Assembly: GCF_900105305.1 (NCBI RefSeq)
Contig: NZ_LT629765.1
Span: 558,001-622,000 of the forward strand
Direction: 5' to 3'
From: Corynebacterium timonense
Lineage (GTDB): Bacteria > Actinomycetota > Actinomycetes > Mycobacteriales > Mycobacteriaceae
DNA length: 64,000 bases
The translations under genes were made by a program, and so were the position numbers. Positions 28,318-37,631 of the stretch are shown here, piece after piece; position 1 is the stretch's first letter, and each line of letters starts with the position of its first letter. Under the pieces are notes generated by a model, which worked only from the letters and a program-made list of their open reading frames with translations, made no database searches and was not told the origin of the DNA.

Positions 28318-29343
28318 CTAGTCATGCCGGGACCGCAGCGCCACGAGGCGCGTGGAAAGCCGGTCGCGCCTTTGGTTCGGACGCTTCCCGGCGCTTGCCG
28401 TGCGCGCGATGTGATCCTCGCCGAAACGGTTGAGCAGCAGGTCGTCCACGATGCGCACCTGGCCGGGCGCGAACGCGTAGTTCAGGGCGGAACACACGGC
28501 GTCGATGTCGGCGTCGTTGGCCACGTCCGCTAGCTGGGCCACGTTGTCCAGGCCGTGCGCGCGCAGCAGCTCGAGAAGGAAGCGGTAGTCCTCCGGGCGG
28601 GAGAGGGGAAAACGGGCGCCGACCAGCACCGTGAGCACGCCCGGCAGCGTTTCCGGGGTGAGCTCGGCGTCGACGTCGGTGTCGATCTTGTGCTGCGGAT
28701 GGGTCACCGCCGAGATCTGGTCGAACTGCTGGTCCGCCAGCTCGATGAGACCAGCGGCGAGGGTGAAGGCGCGGTCGACTTGGGGGTCCGGCGCCGTCCC
28801 GCCGGCGCGCTTGTAGCGGATGTCGTGTTCGAACTCGGCCCACGCGTGCTGCAGGACGGTGCGGACTTGCAGCTCGAAAACCGAGCCTTCGTAGGCCCCG
28901 AGCCCCTCCGACGTGGAGAGCACCCGCACGACCACATGGTGTGAGCCGTAGCCGAAGCCGCCGGCGATGCGGGTTTCTTGGGCCTTGTCCACGCTGCGCA
29001 GCACCTCGAACTGGTCGGCGACGAGGTCGAGGACGGTGGGAATCTCCGTGGAGTGCAGCACGGTGACGCGGGCGCCGATGAGGTCCCGGATGTCGTGCCA
29101 CGGGTCGGGGTAGGCCGGGGCGCCATCGCGGAGAATACGCGCCTTCGCTTTCATCGAGGGCCACGACTTGATGCGCACGTCGACGCGATCGAAGTTGACC
29201 CCGGCGTCGGCGAGCAGCTCAGACAGCGCCTGCTGGAAGGCGAGATCAATCCCGGGGTGGGTGTCCAGCCAGTGAAAATAGGTCGAGCCGAGTCTCGCGA
29301 TCACCGCGTCGGGGACACCCGTGGGTTTCTGTTTCGCGTTCAT
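28318..29343 (-). CDS. relS: RelA/SpoT-domain small alarmone synthetase
   Basis: A 341-residue (p)ppGpp synthetase lacking both the HD hydrolase and the TGS/ACT regulatory domains of full-length Rel. The synthetase domain covers about residues 35-190: VRIKSWPSMKAKARI, DIRDLIGARVTVL, FGYGSHHVVVRV and the catalytic-Glu strand FELQVRTVLQHAWAEFEHDIRYK. A C-terminal region of about 150 residues of unknown role follows. It corresponds in length and position (directly behind treY) to RelS of C. glutamicum. It starts 12 bases after the treY stop, so the two are almost certainly co-transcribed. Confidence 0.9.
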   Translation of the reverse strand: MNAKQKPTGVPDAVIARLGSTYFHWLDTHPGIDLAFQQALSELLADAGVNFDRVDVRIKSWPSMKAKARILRDGAPAYPDPWHDIRDLIGARVTVLHSTEIPTVLDLVADQFEVLRSVDKAQETRIAGGFGYGSHHVVVRVLSTSEGLGAYEGSVFELQVRTVLQHAWAEFEHDIRYKRAGGTAPDPQVDRAFTLAAGLIELADQQFDQISAVTHPQHKIDTDVDAELTPETLPGVLTVLVGARFPLSRPEDYRFLLELLRAHGLDNVAQLADVANDADIDAVCSALNYAFAPGQVRIVDDLLLNRFGEDHIARTASAGKRPNQRRDRLSTRLVALRSRHD

Positions 29344-29355
29344 ACCGGCGGGGCC

Positions 29356-31794
29356 CTACAGCGAGTTGGAGACGAGCAACGCGGCGGGCAAGGTGGCGAA
29401 GATCTCGGCGGCGCGCGCCTCTGCCTCGAAGGTGCGCCCGCTGAGCCGGTCAGTCCACTGTCCGCCCGGCAGCGTGACGGTGGTGTCGCCCCACCCGCCG
29501 CGCCGCGCGAGCTGCAGAGGGTAGCGGGTGGCCAAAGCGATGACGCTGACCTCGTCCTCCCCGCGCGCGGTGCCGACGAGGTGGGCCTCGGCGTCCCCGA
29601 CGGCGAAGACGGGCTGGTGCCCGCCCGCAAGGAACGCGTCTGGGTACTCGCGGCGCAGCGTGAGGGCGTGGTGCACCACGTGTTGCTTCGCCCGGTTGAT
29701 GTGCTCCGCGAGGTGCGGGTAGGTGCCGTCGCCGGCGGGTTCGCCGAGCTCGAGCGGTTGCTCGAGGCTCTGGGCTCGGTTGGTGAAGTCCACGAAGCGG
29801 CGGTTGTCCGGGTCGACGAGGGAGAGATCGAAAAACTCTTGGCCCTGGTAGGTGTCGGGGATGCCCGGGCCGATCAGCTGAAGCAGCTTCCGCCCCAGCG
29901 AGACCTGGACCGCGCCGCGGTGCAGGCTGGCAGCGAAGTCCGTGATCAGCCCCGTCGCCGGCCCGTTGAGGAGGGCGTCCACCCAGTCGGTCACGGCCTT
30001 TTCGTAGGAGGCGTCCTGGTCAAACCACGTGGTGGTAGTCCCGGCCTCGCGGCTGGCCTTCACCGCGTATCCGTGGAGCCTCTCGCGCAGGGAGGGGGTC
30101 ACCTCGCCGTCGTGCGGCCACACGCCGAGGAGGTTTTGCAGCAGGAAGTGGCCGGCGCGCGTGTCGGGGGCGGGGACGATCGCCCCCACCTGGCGGACGA
30201 GCTCGGCGAACTCGTTCGGCAGCTCCGTGATTTCGATGATGCGCGCGCGTGTGTCCTCGGTGCGTTTCGTGTCGTGCGTTGTCAGCGTCGTCATCGCACG
30301 CGGCCACAGCCTCGCGCGCTCCTGTTGCAGCAGGTGGAACTCGGCCGGGGAGACCCCGAAACGTCCGGGCGCCCCGCCGACTTCCTGCAGGGCGACAAGC
30401 CGGGCCGCCCGGTAAAACAGCGTGTCCTCTACGCCCTTCGCCATCACGGCGCCGCACACCTGGGCGAAACGCGTCGCCGCCTCGCCGTTGGCGACGAGCG
30501 CGGCCGAGATCACGTCGAGGGCATCGCTTCTCGAGGGGAAACGCCGCGCCATCTCCGCCATGACCGTCGAGGTCACCCGCGACATGGACAGGTAATCGGC
30601 GCGGTACACCGGGATGGCCGCCACCAGTTCGATGACGACCCACGTGAGCTCCTCGTCGGACACCGTGGACCCGGCGGTGGAGAAGTTGTCGCGCCGGATT
30701 GCGCGCGTCAGGCGGCGAATCTCCGCGCCCAGCTCGCTGCGTGCCACGTCGCGCTTGAGCTGGTGCTCCGCCGCGTCGATGGCCCGGTCGTCCCACGTCG
30801 AGCCCGTCTGCTGCAGCGACAGCATGCTCAGCGCGTCCTCGGCGGAGCGGTCGACGAAGATGCCGTCGAGTTCGCGCAGCGCGTCGTAGCCCGTCGTTCC
30901 GTCGACGGCGAGACGAGGATCCAACGGTTCGTGCACCCCGAGGATCTTTTCCACCACGAGCCAGCGGTTCTCGCCGACGAGGTCGCGCAGGCGGGTGAGG
31001 TACGCGAAAGGCTCGGCGAGGCCATCGGGGTGGTCGACGCGGATGCCGTCGATAAGCTCCTCCGCGATGAGCTGGCGGAGCACGCGGTGGGTGTGCTCGA
31101 AGACGAGCGGGTCCTCTTGGCGCACCCCGGCGAGCCCGTTGACGGAGAAGAAGCGGCGGTAGGAGATCACGCCGTCGCGCCAGTACATCAGGCGGTAGTG
31201 CTGACGCTCGTAGACGGCGCGGGGGTCGTCGTCGAGCCCGTCGTAGGTGCCGGGGGCTAGCGGGAAGTAGTTGTCGTAGTAGGCGAGGACGTCCTCGTCG
31301 ATCTCGTCGAGGTGGGCCAGCCGGATCTTATCTTCGTCGCCCTCGCTGCCCAGCACCGGCAGCCCGAGCTTGCCGCCGGCGCCGTTGTCCTCGTGCCAGT
31401 CGATGTCGAAGTACATCTCGTACTCCGACTCCCGTCCGTTTTTGAGGACGTCCCACCACCACGTGTTCAGGTGGGGGGTGTCCACGCCGAGGTGGTTCGG
31501 CACGATGTCGAGGATGATGCCCAGTCCCGCATCGTGGGCGCGCGCCGCGAGCTCGCGTAGCCCCTCGATCCCGCCGAGCTCCGGGTTGACCAGCGTCGGG
31601 TCGGTGACGTCGTAGTTGTGGTTCGACTCCTTGACCGCGGTGAAGATCGGGGAGAGGTAGAGGTGCGAGACCCCCAGGTCACCGAGGTAGTCGACGACCT
31701 GTGTGGCCTCCGCGAAGCCGAAGCGACGCCCGGCCGGGTCAGCGTGGGGTCCCCGTAGCTGCAGGCGGTAGGTTGAGGTGATCGGGCGGCGCAT
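29356..31794 (-). CDS. treY: Malto-oligosyltrehalose synthase
   Basis: Rearranges the reducing-end glucose of maltodextrins to an alpha,alpha-1,1 bond, the first step of trehalose synthesis from glycogen. It is an 812-residue GH13 protein: TSTYRLQL at the start, IILDIVPNHLGVD, nucleophile Asp in IRVDHPDGLAEP, acid Glu in WLVVEKILG and TTHDTKRTEDTRAR. The large alpha-helical insertion between residues 280 and 600 is normal for TreY. ATG 31794 is preceded on the minus strand by GGAGGAG. Trehalose is both an osmoprotectant and a building block of corynomycolate glycolipids in this genus. Confidence 0.96.
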   Translation of the reverse strand: MRRPITSTYRLQLRGPHADPAGRRFGFAEATQVVDYLGDLGVSHLYLSPIFTAVKESNHNYDVTDPTLVNPELGGIEGLRELAARAHDAGLGIILDIVPNHLGVDTPHLNTWWWDVLKNGRESEYEMYFDIDWHEDNGAGGKLGLPVLGSEGDEDKIRLAHLDEIDEDVLAYYDNYFPLAPGTYDGLDDDPRAVYERQHYRLMYWRDGVISYRRFFSVNGLAGVRQEDPLVFEHTHRVLRQLIAEELIDGIRVDHPDGLAEPFAYLTRLRDLVGENRWLVVEKILGVHEPLDPRLAVDGTTGYDALRELDGIFVDRSAEDALSMLSLQQTGSTWDDRAIDAAEHQLKRDVARSELGAEIRRLTRAIRRDNFSTAGSTVSDEELTWVVIELVAAIPVYRADYLSMSRVTSTVMAEMARRFPSRSDALDVISAALVANGEAATRFAQVCGAVMAKGVEDTLFYRAARLVALQEVGGAPGRFGVSPAEFHLLQQERARLWPRAMTTLTTHDTKRTEDTRARIIEITELPNEFAELVRQVGAIVPAPDTRAGHFLLQNLLGVWPHDGEVTPSLRERLHGYAVKASREAGTTTTWFDQDASYEKAVTDWVDALLNGPATGLITDFAASLHRGAVQVSLGRKLLQLIGPGIPDTYQGQEFFDLSLVDPDNRRFVDFTNRAQSLEQPLELGEPAGDGTYPHLAEHINRAKQHVVHHALTLRREYPDAFLAGGHQPVFAVGDAEAHLVGTARGEDEVSVIALATRYPLQLARRGGWGDTTVTLPGGQWTDRLSGRTFEAEARAAEIFATLPAALLVSNSL

Positions 31795-31833
31795 GGCGGA
31801 CTCCTCCGTTTCCCTTCGTCGGACGTTCTATAC

Positions 31834-32439
31834 CTATGCAACCCTAGTTAATTGCGGCGCCACCGGTGCCGCCAGCAGTGGGAAGCCCAGTGAGTAGCGG
31901 GTACACACGGCAGCCGGGGGAACGGTAGGCAGGTCGAGCAGGCGGCGCAGATCGGCGTCGGCGGCGTCAACAACGAACAGGTCCCGGCAGTCGCGGGTGA
32001 GGTACGCCAAACCGTGCTGAGGGCGCAGCACGTGCGTGAAGTGCGCGTCAAGCGGCGCGAACAGCCGGGGGTGTGCTAGCCAGCTCGCGGCGTCGCCGCG
32101 GACCTCAACGCCCGGGGGCGCGTCCGGGCCCAGGGTAGCGCGCGCGTCGCGCACCCAGAACCTCAGCGCGTTGCCGCTGATGGCGTCGGAGGTGGCGAGA
32201 CGGTGCGCGGCGGCGGCGTTCCACGCCTGGTGCACCGTCAGACCCGCCGCCCCGACGTGCTGGTGTGTGGCGGGGGCGCCGGCGGGGTCCTCGCCGCGCG
32301 CGAGGACACAGATCAGGCCGGGGGAAAGGGTGATCGAGGCGGTCGACGAGGCAAAGCCCGGGTCCCCGAAGGGGGCGCCGGGGCGCGCGCGGCGCGCCAG
32401 CCGCGGGATGAAGCCGGTGGATGTTGTGCAAAGGGCCAT
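31834..32439 (-). CDS. Conserved hypothetical protein
   Basis: 201 residues, no domain recognised. The first 60 residues (MALCTTSTGFIPRLARRA onward) contain a beta-looking stretch ASSTASITLSPGLICVLARGED. Then comes a helical DUF-like segment with LTVHQAWNAAAAHRLATSDAISGNALRFWVRD and a C-terminal part ending APQLTRVA. No signal peptide or membrane segment is evident. The frame is open far upstream, but similarity of composition and the DnaQ stop at 32490 favour ATG 32439. It is read in the same direction as treY, with a 39-base gap to it. Confidence 0.65.
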   Translation of the reverse strand: MALCTTSTGFIPRLARRARPGAPFGDPGFASSTASITLSPGLICVLARGEDPAGAPATHQHVGAAGLTVHQAWNAAAAHRLATSDAISGNALRFWVRDARATLGPDAPPGVEVRGDAASWLAHPRLFAPLDAHFTHVLRPQHGLAYLTRDCRDLFVVDAADADLRRLLDLPTVPPAAVCTRYSLGFPLLAAPVAPQLTRVA

Positions 32440-32489
32440 ACCCGTGTTAGACGTCGCCGCGGGGGCCCTGGTTCCCGGGGCGCGGGAAC

Positions 32490-33884
32490 CTAGTCGAGCC
32501 CGAGGGCGTCGAAAAGCTTCGACGCGGGCCAAATGTCGATGTCCTGGCCCTTGTCCTGCAGCTCGCGGGCGCGCTTTTCTTTCGAGGTCATCGTAGTCCA
32601 CTCGCCGGCGACCAGGATGGTGGTTTTCTTGGTCACGTTTTTTCCCACGCTCGCGCCCTGGGCGGCGATGGACTCCCACAAGGAGCCTTTGTCGTAGGGC
32701 TCGAACTCGCCGGTCAGGGTGACGTTGTGGCCGTACAGCGGCGAGGAGGGGTCGGCGTCGGCGTTCGGGTCGGGCACCGTGTCCGGGGTGGCCACGGACT
32801 GCCAGGGCGCCGGCTGGCGGCGCCCAGCGTCGCGGGGGCCTCCCGCGTCGGGCTCGCCGGCGTCGCTTTGGTTGCTGCCCCGCGGGCTCGCGGCAGCGGC
32901 GGCGACCGCGCTCGGGGAGTTCCCGCGGGCGGCCTCGGCCTGCAAGGAGCGGGCGGCGCCGGAGCGGTCGCGCAGCACGGGCGTGACTCGCTCGGGGGTG
33001 ACGGCGCCAAGCGCGAAACCGGCATCGTGGACCAGGCTCATCAACGAGCCAGTGTGGCCTGCCTCGCGGGCAAGCTCGACCATGATGCCGGCGCACGCGG
33101 CGGCGTCGGCGCAGGCGTCGTGGTGGTCGTCGAGCCGCACCCCGAAGTGCTCCGCGAGTGTGGGCAGCTTGTGGTTGGCAACGTCGAGGCGCGCGGCGCG
33201 GCTGTGGGCGAGGGTGCAGGCGAACAGGAGGGTGGGCACCTCGCGCTCGGAGGCCAGGCACGCCTCACGCAGCGCGGTGGCGTCGAACTGCGCGTTGTGG
33301 GCGACGACGGGAAGGTCGCCGACGAAGTCAACGAGCTCGTCGACGCGTTGCGCCACCGAGGGCTGGCCGACGACGTCCTCGGCGCTAATGCCGTGGATGG
33401 AGACGTTGAAGGGGTCGAACTCGGCGTAGGACTCAGGCGGGGTGCACAGCCAGCTGGCGCGGTCGACCTCCTCGCCGTCGACGATTTTGACGAGGCCGAT
33501 CTGGCAGATGGAGCCCCACCGCTGGTTCGCCGTCTCCACGTCGAAGCCGACGAAGTCAAGTCCGGGGACGCCAGCCCCGCCCGTCGGCGTTGCGTGCTCG
33601 GGGGCCTCGCCTCGGCGCGCGGCACGGAGCAAATCAAGCAGGCTGGTCGGTCCGGCCTCGTCGCCGGGGGAGAAGGCGATGCGCAACGCGCCCGTGGGCA
33701 GGGTGAGCTCGACGACGCCGCAGTCCCAGGCATCCGCGTCGCGGGCGACCCCGGCATGTGAGATGTCGCTGATAGGCACGCTGCGTTCCTCGGTGCTGCC
33801 CGTAAGCGCCGCCTCAAGCGGGGTGGGTGCGATGACGAGGGCGGAGTTTGTCACCGACAGGGTCGCGCCGTGGGCGGGTATCAC
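32490..33884 (-). CDS. DnaQ-like 3'-5' exonuclease with C-terminal BRCT domain
   Basis: 464 residues in three parts. The first 100 form an N-terminal domain of unknown role. A DEDD exonuclease domain lies at about 108-275, with FVGFDVETAN (ExoI, Asp-x-Glu), VVAHNAQFD (ExoII) and DDHHDACADAAA (ExoIII, DEDDh type). A Pro/Ala/Asp-rich linker leads to a BRCT domain at about 385-464 (GHNVTLTGEFEPYDKGSLWESIAAQGASV and TILVAGE). The layout matches a family of actinobacterial epsilon-like exonucleases; a repair role is more likely than replication proofreading, since DnaE1 PHP proofreads. GTG 33884 is preceded on the minus strand by CAGGAG. Confidence 0.9.
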   Translation of the reverse strand: MIPAHGATLSVTNSALVIAPTPLEAALTGSTEERSVPISDISHAGVARDADAWDCGVVELTLPTGALRIAFSPGDEAGPTSLLDLLRAARRGEAPEHATPTGGAGVPGLDFVGFDVETANQRWGSICQIGLVKIVDGEEVDRASWLCTPPESYAEFDPFNVSIHGISAEDVVGQPSVAQRVDELVDFVGDLPVVAHNAQFDATALREACLASEREVPTLLFACTLAHSRAARLDVANHKLPTLAEHFGVRLDDHHDACADAAACAGIMVELAREAGHTGSLMSLVHDAGFALGAVTPERVTPVLRDRSGAARSLQAEAARGNSPSAVAAAAASPRGSNQSDAGEPDAGGPRDAGRRQPAPWQSVATPDTVPDPNADADPSSPLYGHNVTLTGEFEPYDKGSLWESIAAQGASVGKNVTKKTTILVAGEWTTMTSKEKRARELQDKGQDIDIWPASKLFDALGLD

Positions 33885-33940
33885 GTGTGTTGCTCCTGAA
33901 CGTTGGAACGGAAAATGGGGGTAATGGGGTGCCTCGTATG

Positions 33941-36142
33941 CTACTCCTCGGCAGCGTCCTCCCCGTCGTCGAAGATGGGGCCCTCGATCTGCTTGAGCAC
34001 CACCGTCGAGCGGGCGGGCACGATCTTGCTGCCGCCAGCTGGGAGGTTTTCTTTCTCCGCGGGGTAGCCCAGCGGTTTGGTGGTGTCGATGAGCACCTCC
34101 CACATGGCTCCGAGCGTCTGGTCGGGCAGGGTGAACTCGATGTCCTCGAAGTGGGCGTTGAACATGAGGATGAAGGAGTCGTCGGAGATGCGCTGCCCGC
34201 GGCGGTCCGCTTCCGTGATGGCTTCGCCGTTGAGGTAGGTCATGAGCGCCTTGCCGAAGGCGAAGTCCCAGTCCTCTTGGGTCATCAGCTTGCCGGAGGG
34301 CACCAGCCACGCGATCTCGCGTCCGCGCACGTCGGAGCCGAGCGCGCCGCCCGCGAGGAAGCGGCGGCGGCGGAAGACAGGGTGCTGCTTGCGGATGGCG
34401 ATGAGCCTGCGGGTGAAGTCGTGCAGCTCATCGGCGACGTCGAGGTGGTCCCAGTTCATCCACGCCAGCTCGTTGTCCTGGCAATAGACGTTGTTGTTGC
34501 CGTTTTGGGTACGAGCGAACTCGTCGCCGTGCGCGATCATCGGCGTGCCCTGGGACAGGAGGAGGGTGGTGAGGAAGTTGCGGCGCTGCTGAGCGCGCAG
34601 CTGCAGGATCTCCGGATCGTCGGTGGGGCCCTCGACGCCGCAGTTCCACGAGCGGTTGTGGCTCTCGCCGTCGTTGTTGTCTTCTCCGTTGGCCTCGTTG
34701 TGCTTGTCGTTGTAGGAAACGAGGTCGTTGAGCGTGAAACCGTCGTGGGCGGTGATGAAGTTGATCGAGGCGGTTGGCCGACGCCCGTTGTGCTGGTAGA
34801 GGTCGGAGGACCCGGTCAGGCGGGATGCGAATTCGCCGAGGGTGGAGGGCTCGCCACGCCAGAAGTCGCGGACGGTGTCGCGGTACTTGCCGTTCCATTC
34901 GCTCCACAGCGCCGGGAAATTGCCCACCTGGTAGCCGTTCTCGCCGACGTCCCAGGGCTCGGCGATGAGCTTGACTTGGGAGACGACGGGGTCTTGCTGG
35001 CACAGGTCGAAAAAGGTGGCGAGGCGGTCGACGTCGGAGAACTCGCGCGCGAGCGTCGAGGCGAGGTCGAAGCGGAAGCCGTCGACGTGCATCTCGGTCA
35101 CCCAGTACCGTAGAGAGTCCATGATGAGCTGCAGCGAGTGCGGGTCGCGCACGTTGAGGGAGTTTCCGGTGCCGGTGTAGTCCATGTAATGGAACTTGCT
35201 GCCCTCGACCAGCCGGTAGTAGGACTCGTTGTCGATGCCGCGGAAGGCGATCGTCGGCCCGAGGTGGTTGCCCTCGGCGGTGTGGTTGTACACGACGTCC
35301 AGGATGATCTCGATGCCTGCCTCGTGGTAGGCGCGGACCATCCCCTTGAACTCGGAGACGGCGTCGCCGGGGGTGTTCGACGAGGCGTAGTTGTTCTCCG
35401 GGGCGAAGAACCCGAAGGTGTTGTAGCCCCAGTAGTTGCGCAGCCCCAAGTCGCGCAGCCGGTCGTCTTGGAGGAACTGGTGGACGGGTAGGAGCTCGAC
35501 CGAGGTCACGCCGAGGTCGGTGAGGTAGTCAATCATCGCGGGGTGCGCCATGCCCGCGTAGGTGCCGCGCAGGGACTCCGGGATGTCCGGGTGCGTCTGC
35601 GTCATGCCTTTGACGTGGCATTCGTAAATGATCGTTTCCTCGTCCGGGATGTTCGGGTTGCGGTCGTCGCCCCAGTCGAAGAAGGGGTTGATGACCACAG
35701 ACAGCATCGTGTGGCCGAGGGAGTCGTCCTCGTTGCGGCCGGTGCCGGGTTCGTCGGCGTGGATGTCGTAGGAGAACAGGGAGGGGTGTTGGTCGAACTC
35801 CCCGTCAAAGGCGCGCGCGTAGGGGTCGACGAGGAGCTTTGAGGGATCGCAGCGCTTCCCGTTGTGCGGGTCCCACGCGCCGTGGACGCGGTAGCCGTAG
35901 CGCTGGCCGGGGGTCACCCCCGGCAGGTAGGCGTGCCAGACGAAGTTGTCCACCTCTTCGAGAGGGACTCGGGTTTCTGCGCCATCGTCGTCGATGAGGC
36001 ACAGCTCGACCTTCTCCGCGACGGAGGAAAAGAGGGCAAAGTTGGTCCCCGCGCCGTCGTAGGTCGATCCAAGGGGGTAGGAGGACCCGGGCCAGACGGT
36101 GTATGTGGACGTCGAATCCGGTGCGGCGTTGAGGTCAGTCAT
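33941..36142 (-). CDS. glgX: Glycogen debranching enzyme GlgX
   Basis: Hydrolyses the alpha-1,6 branches of glycogen limit dextrins left by glycogen phosphorylase. The 733-residue GH13 protein has an N-terminal CBM48 (WPGSSYPLGSTYDGAGTNFALFSSVAEKVELCL) and a barrel with IILDVVYNHTAEGN. Nucleophile Asp is in VDGFRFDLASTLARE, acid Glu in LIAEPWDVG, and the third acid region is NFITAHDGFTLNDLVSY. A C-terminal beta domain follows. Its ATG lies 8 bases inside the TetR gene upstream, so the two are translated from one message. GlgP is encoded at 54292-56700. Confidence 0.96.
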   Translation of the reverse strand: MTDLNAAPDSTSTYTVWPGSSYPLGSTYDGAGTNFALFSSVAEKVELCLIDDDGAETRVPLEEVDNFVWHAYLPGVTPGQRYGYRVHGAWDPHNGKRCDPSKLLVDPYARAFDGEFDQHPSLFSYDIHADEPGTGRNEDDSLGHTMLSVVINPFFDWGDDRNPNIPDEETIIYECHVKGMTQTHPDIPESLRGTYAGMAHPAMIDYLTDLGVTSVELLPVHQFLQDDRLRDLGLRNYWGYNTFGFFAPENNYASSNTPGDAVSEFKGMVRAYHEAGIEIILDVVYNHTAEGNHLGPTIAFRGIDNESYYRLVEGSKFHYMDYTGTGNSLNVRDPHSLQLIMDSLRYWVTEMHVDGFRFDLASTLAREFSDVDRLATFFDLCQQDPVVSQVKLIAEPWDVGENGYQVGNFPALWSEWNGKYRDTVRDFWRGEPSTLGEFASRLTGSSDLYQHNGRRPTASINFITAHDGFTLNDLVSYNDKHNEANGEDNNDGESHNRSWNCGVEGPTDDPEILQLRAQQRRNFLTTLLLSQGTPMIAHGDEFARTQNGNNNVYCQDNELAWMNWDHLDVADELHDFTRRLIAIRKQHPVFRRRRFLAGGALGSDVRGREIAWLVPSGKLMTQEDWDFAFGKALMTYLNGEAITEADRRGQRISDDSFILMFNAHFEDIEFTLPDQTLGAMWEVLIDTTKPLGYPAEKENLPAGGSKIVPARSTVVLKQIEGPIFDDGEDAAEE

Positions 36143-36734
36143 GGGGGTTTATCGTATCGGAAATTTGCTCGGGGGCGACTCTCATGCCGGCGAGCAGCAG
36201 CTCGACAGCTCGGTCGACGTCGGCCCCCGCATCGCGGGGCCGCGCCACCTCGGTCCCGCCGGTCGCCTGCGCCAGCTGCTCCGCTGATTGGTGCACGTAG
36301 GCAGCGCCCAGCGTCAGGTACAGCAACCCGTCGGCCGCGGCGTGGGCATCGCGTGTCGACGCCCCGCCGGCCGCCGTGTCACCCGAGCCTGCGACCGCCT
36401 CCCGTATCAGCCGCGCCAAACGACGTGCCACCGGCGAGTCGGGCTGGGAGACGGCCGTGATGACGACCTCTGCGCCGTCGCGGTGGCGCAGCAGCGCCGC
36501 GCGCAGGCGGGCGCAGGCGATGTCGGGCGCGGGTGGTGGGGCGTCGACAAGCGGCGCGATGATGAGGGCTGCGAGGTCGGAGATGAGCTCCTGCTTGTTC
36601 TCGATGTGCCAGTACAGAGCACCTGGGGCGACGCCGAGGGAGGAGGCGACGCGGCGCATCGAGACGTCGGCAAGCCCGTACTCGTCGAGGATGGAAAGGG
36701 CGGCCGCGCTGATCGCGCCCCGGGAAAGCTGCAT
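36135..36734 (-). CDS. TetR-family transcriptional regulator
   Basis: A 199-residue regulator with the TetR helix-turn-helix at about residues 5-50 (AALSILDEYGLADVSMRRVASSLGVAPGALYWHIENKQEL), followed by a helical ligand-binding region. ATG 36734 matches the usual start distance from the helix-turn-helix. It overlaps the glgX start by 8 bases on the same strand, so regulator and debranching enzyme form an operon. A role in controlling glgX or its own promoter is inferred from that coupling. The ligand is unknown. The 176 bases between it and the divergent lipoprotein gene would hold its operator. Confidence 0.9.
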   Translation of the reverse strand: MQLSRGAISAAALSILDEYGLADVSMRRVASSLGVAPGALYWHIENKQELISDLAALIIAPLVDAPPPAPDIACARLRAALLRHRDGAEVVITAVSQPDSPVARRLARLIREAVAGSGDTAAGGASTRDAHAAADGLLYLTLGAAYVHQSAEQLAQATGGTEVARPRDAGADVDRAVELLLAGMRVAPEQISDTINPHD

Positions 36735-36910
36735 GGTGCTCGACCTTAATGCAGCACGGCAGCCGCGGACCGAGGACGCGTCACCCCTTTCCTTACAGGG
36801 AATGTCCAGCTGATTAGTAAGCGCAGGTCACGGGCTGGCCAGTTTCGGGATGTTGACTGATCCCGTTATCAACGCCTGTTGCCGACGAAAATCTTCAAAG
36901 GAGATGTGCC

Positions 36911-37621
36911 GTGTTGCTTTCTGTCCCTGCCTCCCGCGCCGCCGCTGCGGTCTCGGTTGCCGCGCTTGCCGTGAGCCTAGCGGCCTGCGGCGCCGAGGAG
37001 GACGAGGCTGCGTCTGGTGGTCTGTCCACCGCGGCCGTGCCCGCGGCCGACTCCGCCGCTGAAACCGCTGCCGAGGACGGCGCTGACGCTCCCGACGAGG
37101 GGAAGGACGGCGAGAAGGAAAAGAAGGACGGCGAGGGTGCACAGCAGCCGCAGGAAGGCGGCGGGCAGAACGCCGCCGCTGGCGCGCCGCCGACGCTGGA
37201 GATCCCCTTCGGGGATGGCACCGTGTCCGTGCCGGTCCACGAACCTCTCGCAGACGGTAACCCCGGCGGTGACGCTGACCGAGAAGACATCGAGCGGACC
37301 ATGTACGCGGCGTTGAACCCGGAAAGCCCCGACAAGTGGACGCGCGTGCTTTTGGAGAACTCGTGCCGCAAGGTCACCGATCAGGTCAACTCCGAGCTCA
37401 ACAAGTCGGGCCTGACCCTCGACCAGGTCGAGGCGGCCGCGCGCATGCAGCAGCAGGCGGGAGAGGGCATCCAGCTGCCGAAGTCCGAGGTGTCGGTCAA
37501 GGATGTGCGCGTGAACGGGAACCGCGCGTCCGCGGAGGTCACGGCGACAAGCGCCAATGGATCCGAGACCCAGACCCAGATCTTCGAGCGCGAGGACGGG
37601 CGCTGGAAGCTGTGCAACTAG
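36911..37621 (+). CDS. Putative lipoprotein with acidic linker
   Basis: 236 residues. A hydrophobic N-terminus ends in lipobox SLAAC, Cys at about residue 26. Next is a highly charged, low-complexity stretch (about 28-92, with DEGKDGEKEKKDGEGAQQP). The globular C-terminal domain has DREDIERTMYAALNPESPDKW and ends DGRWKLCN; its pattern suggests an NTF2/SnoaL-like or DUF4878-like fold, not certain. Two cysteines (in ENSCRK and at WKLCN) could form a disulfide. GTG start, with AAAGGAG at 36897-36903 as binding site. A strong hairpin follows the stop. Confidence 0.75.
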   Translation: MLLSVPASRAAAAVSVAALAVSLAACGAEEDEAASGGLSTAAVPAADSAAETAAEDGADAPDEGKDGEKEKKDGEGAQQPQEGGGQNAAAGAPPTLEIPFGDGTVSVPVHEPLADGNPGGDADREDIERTMYAALNPESPDKWTRVLLENSCRKVTDQVNSELNKSGLTLDQVEAAARMQQQAGEGIQLPKSEVSVKDVRVNGNRASAEVTATSANGSETQTQIFEREDGRWKLCN

Positions 37622-37631
37622 CCGCCCGCGC

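Noticed and set aside
28978..31260. 760-codon plus-strand frame opposite treY
   Set aside because: Antisense shadow; no start signal and no recognisable domain.
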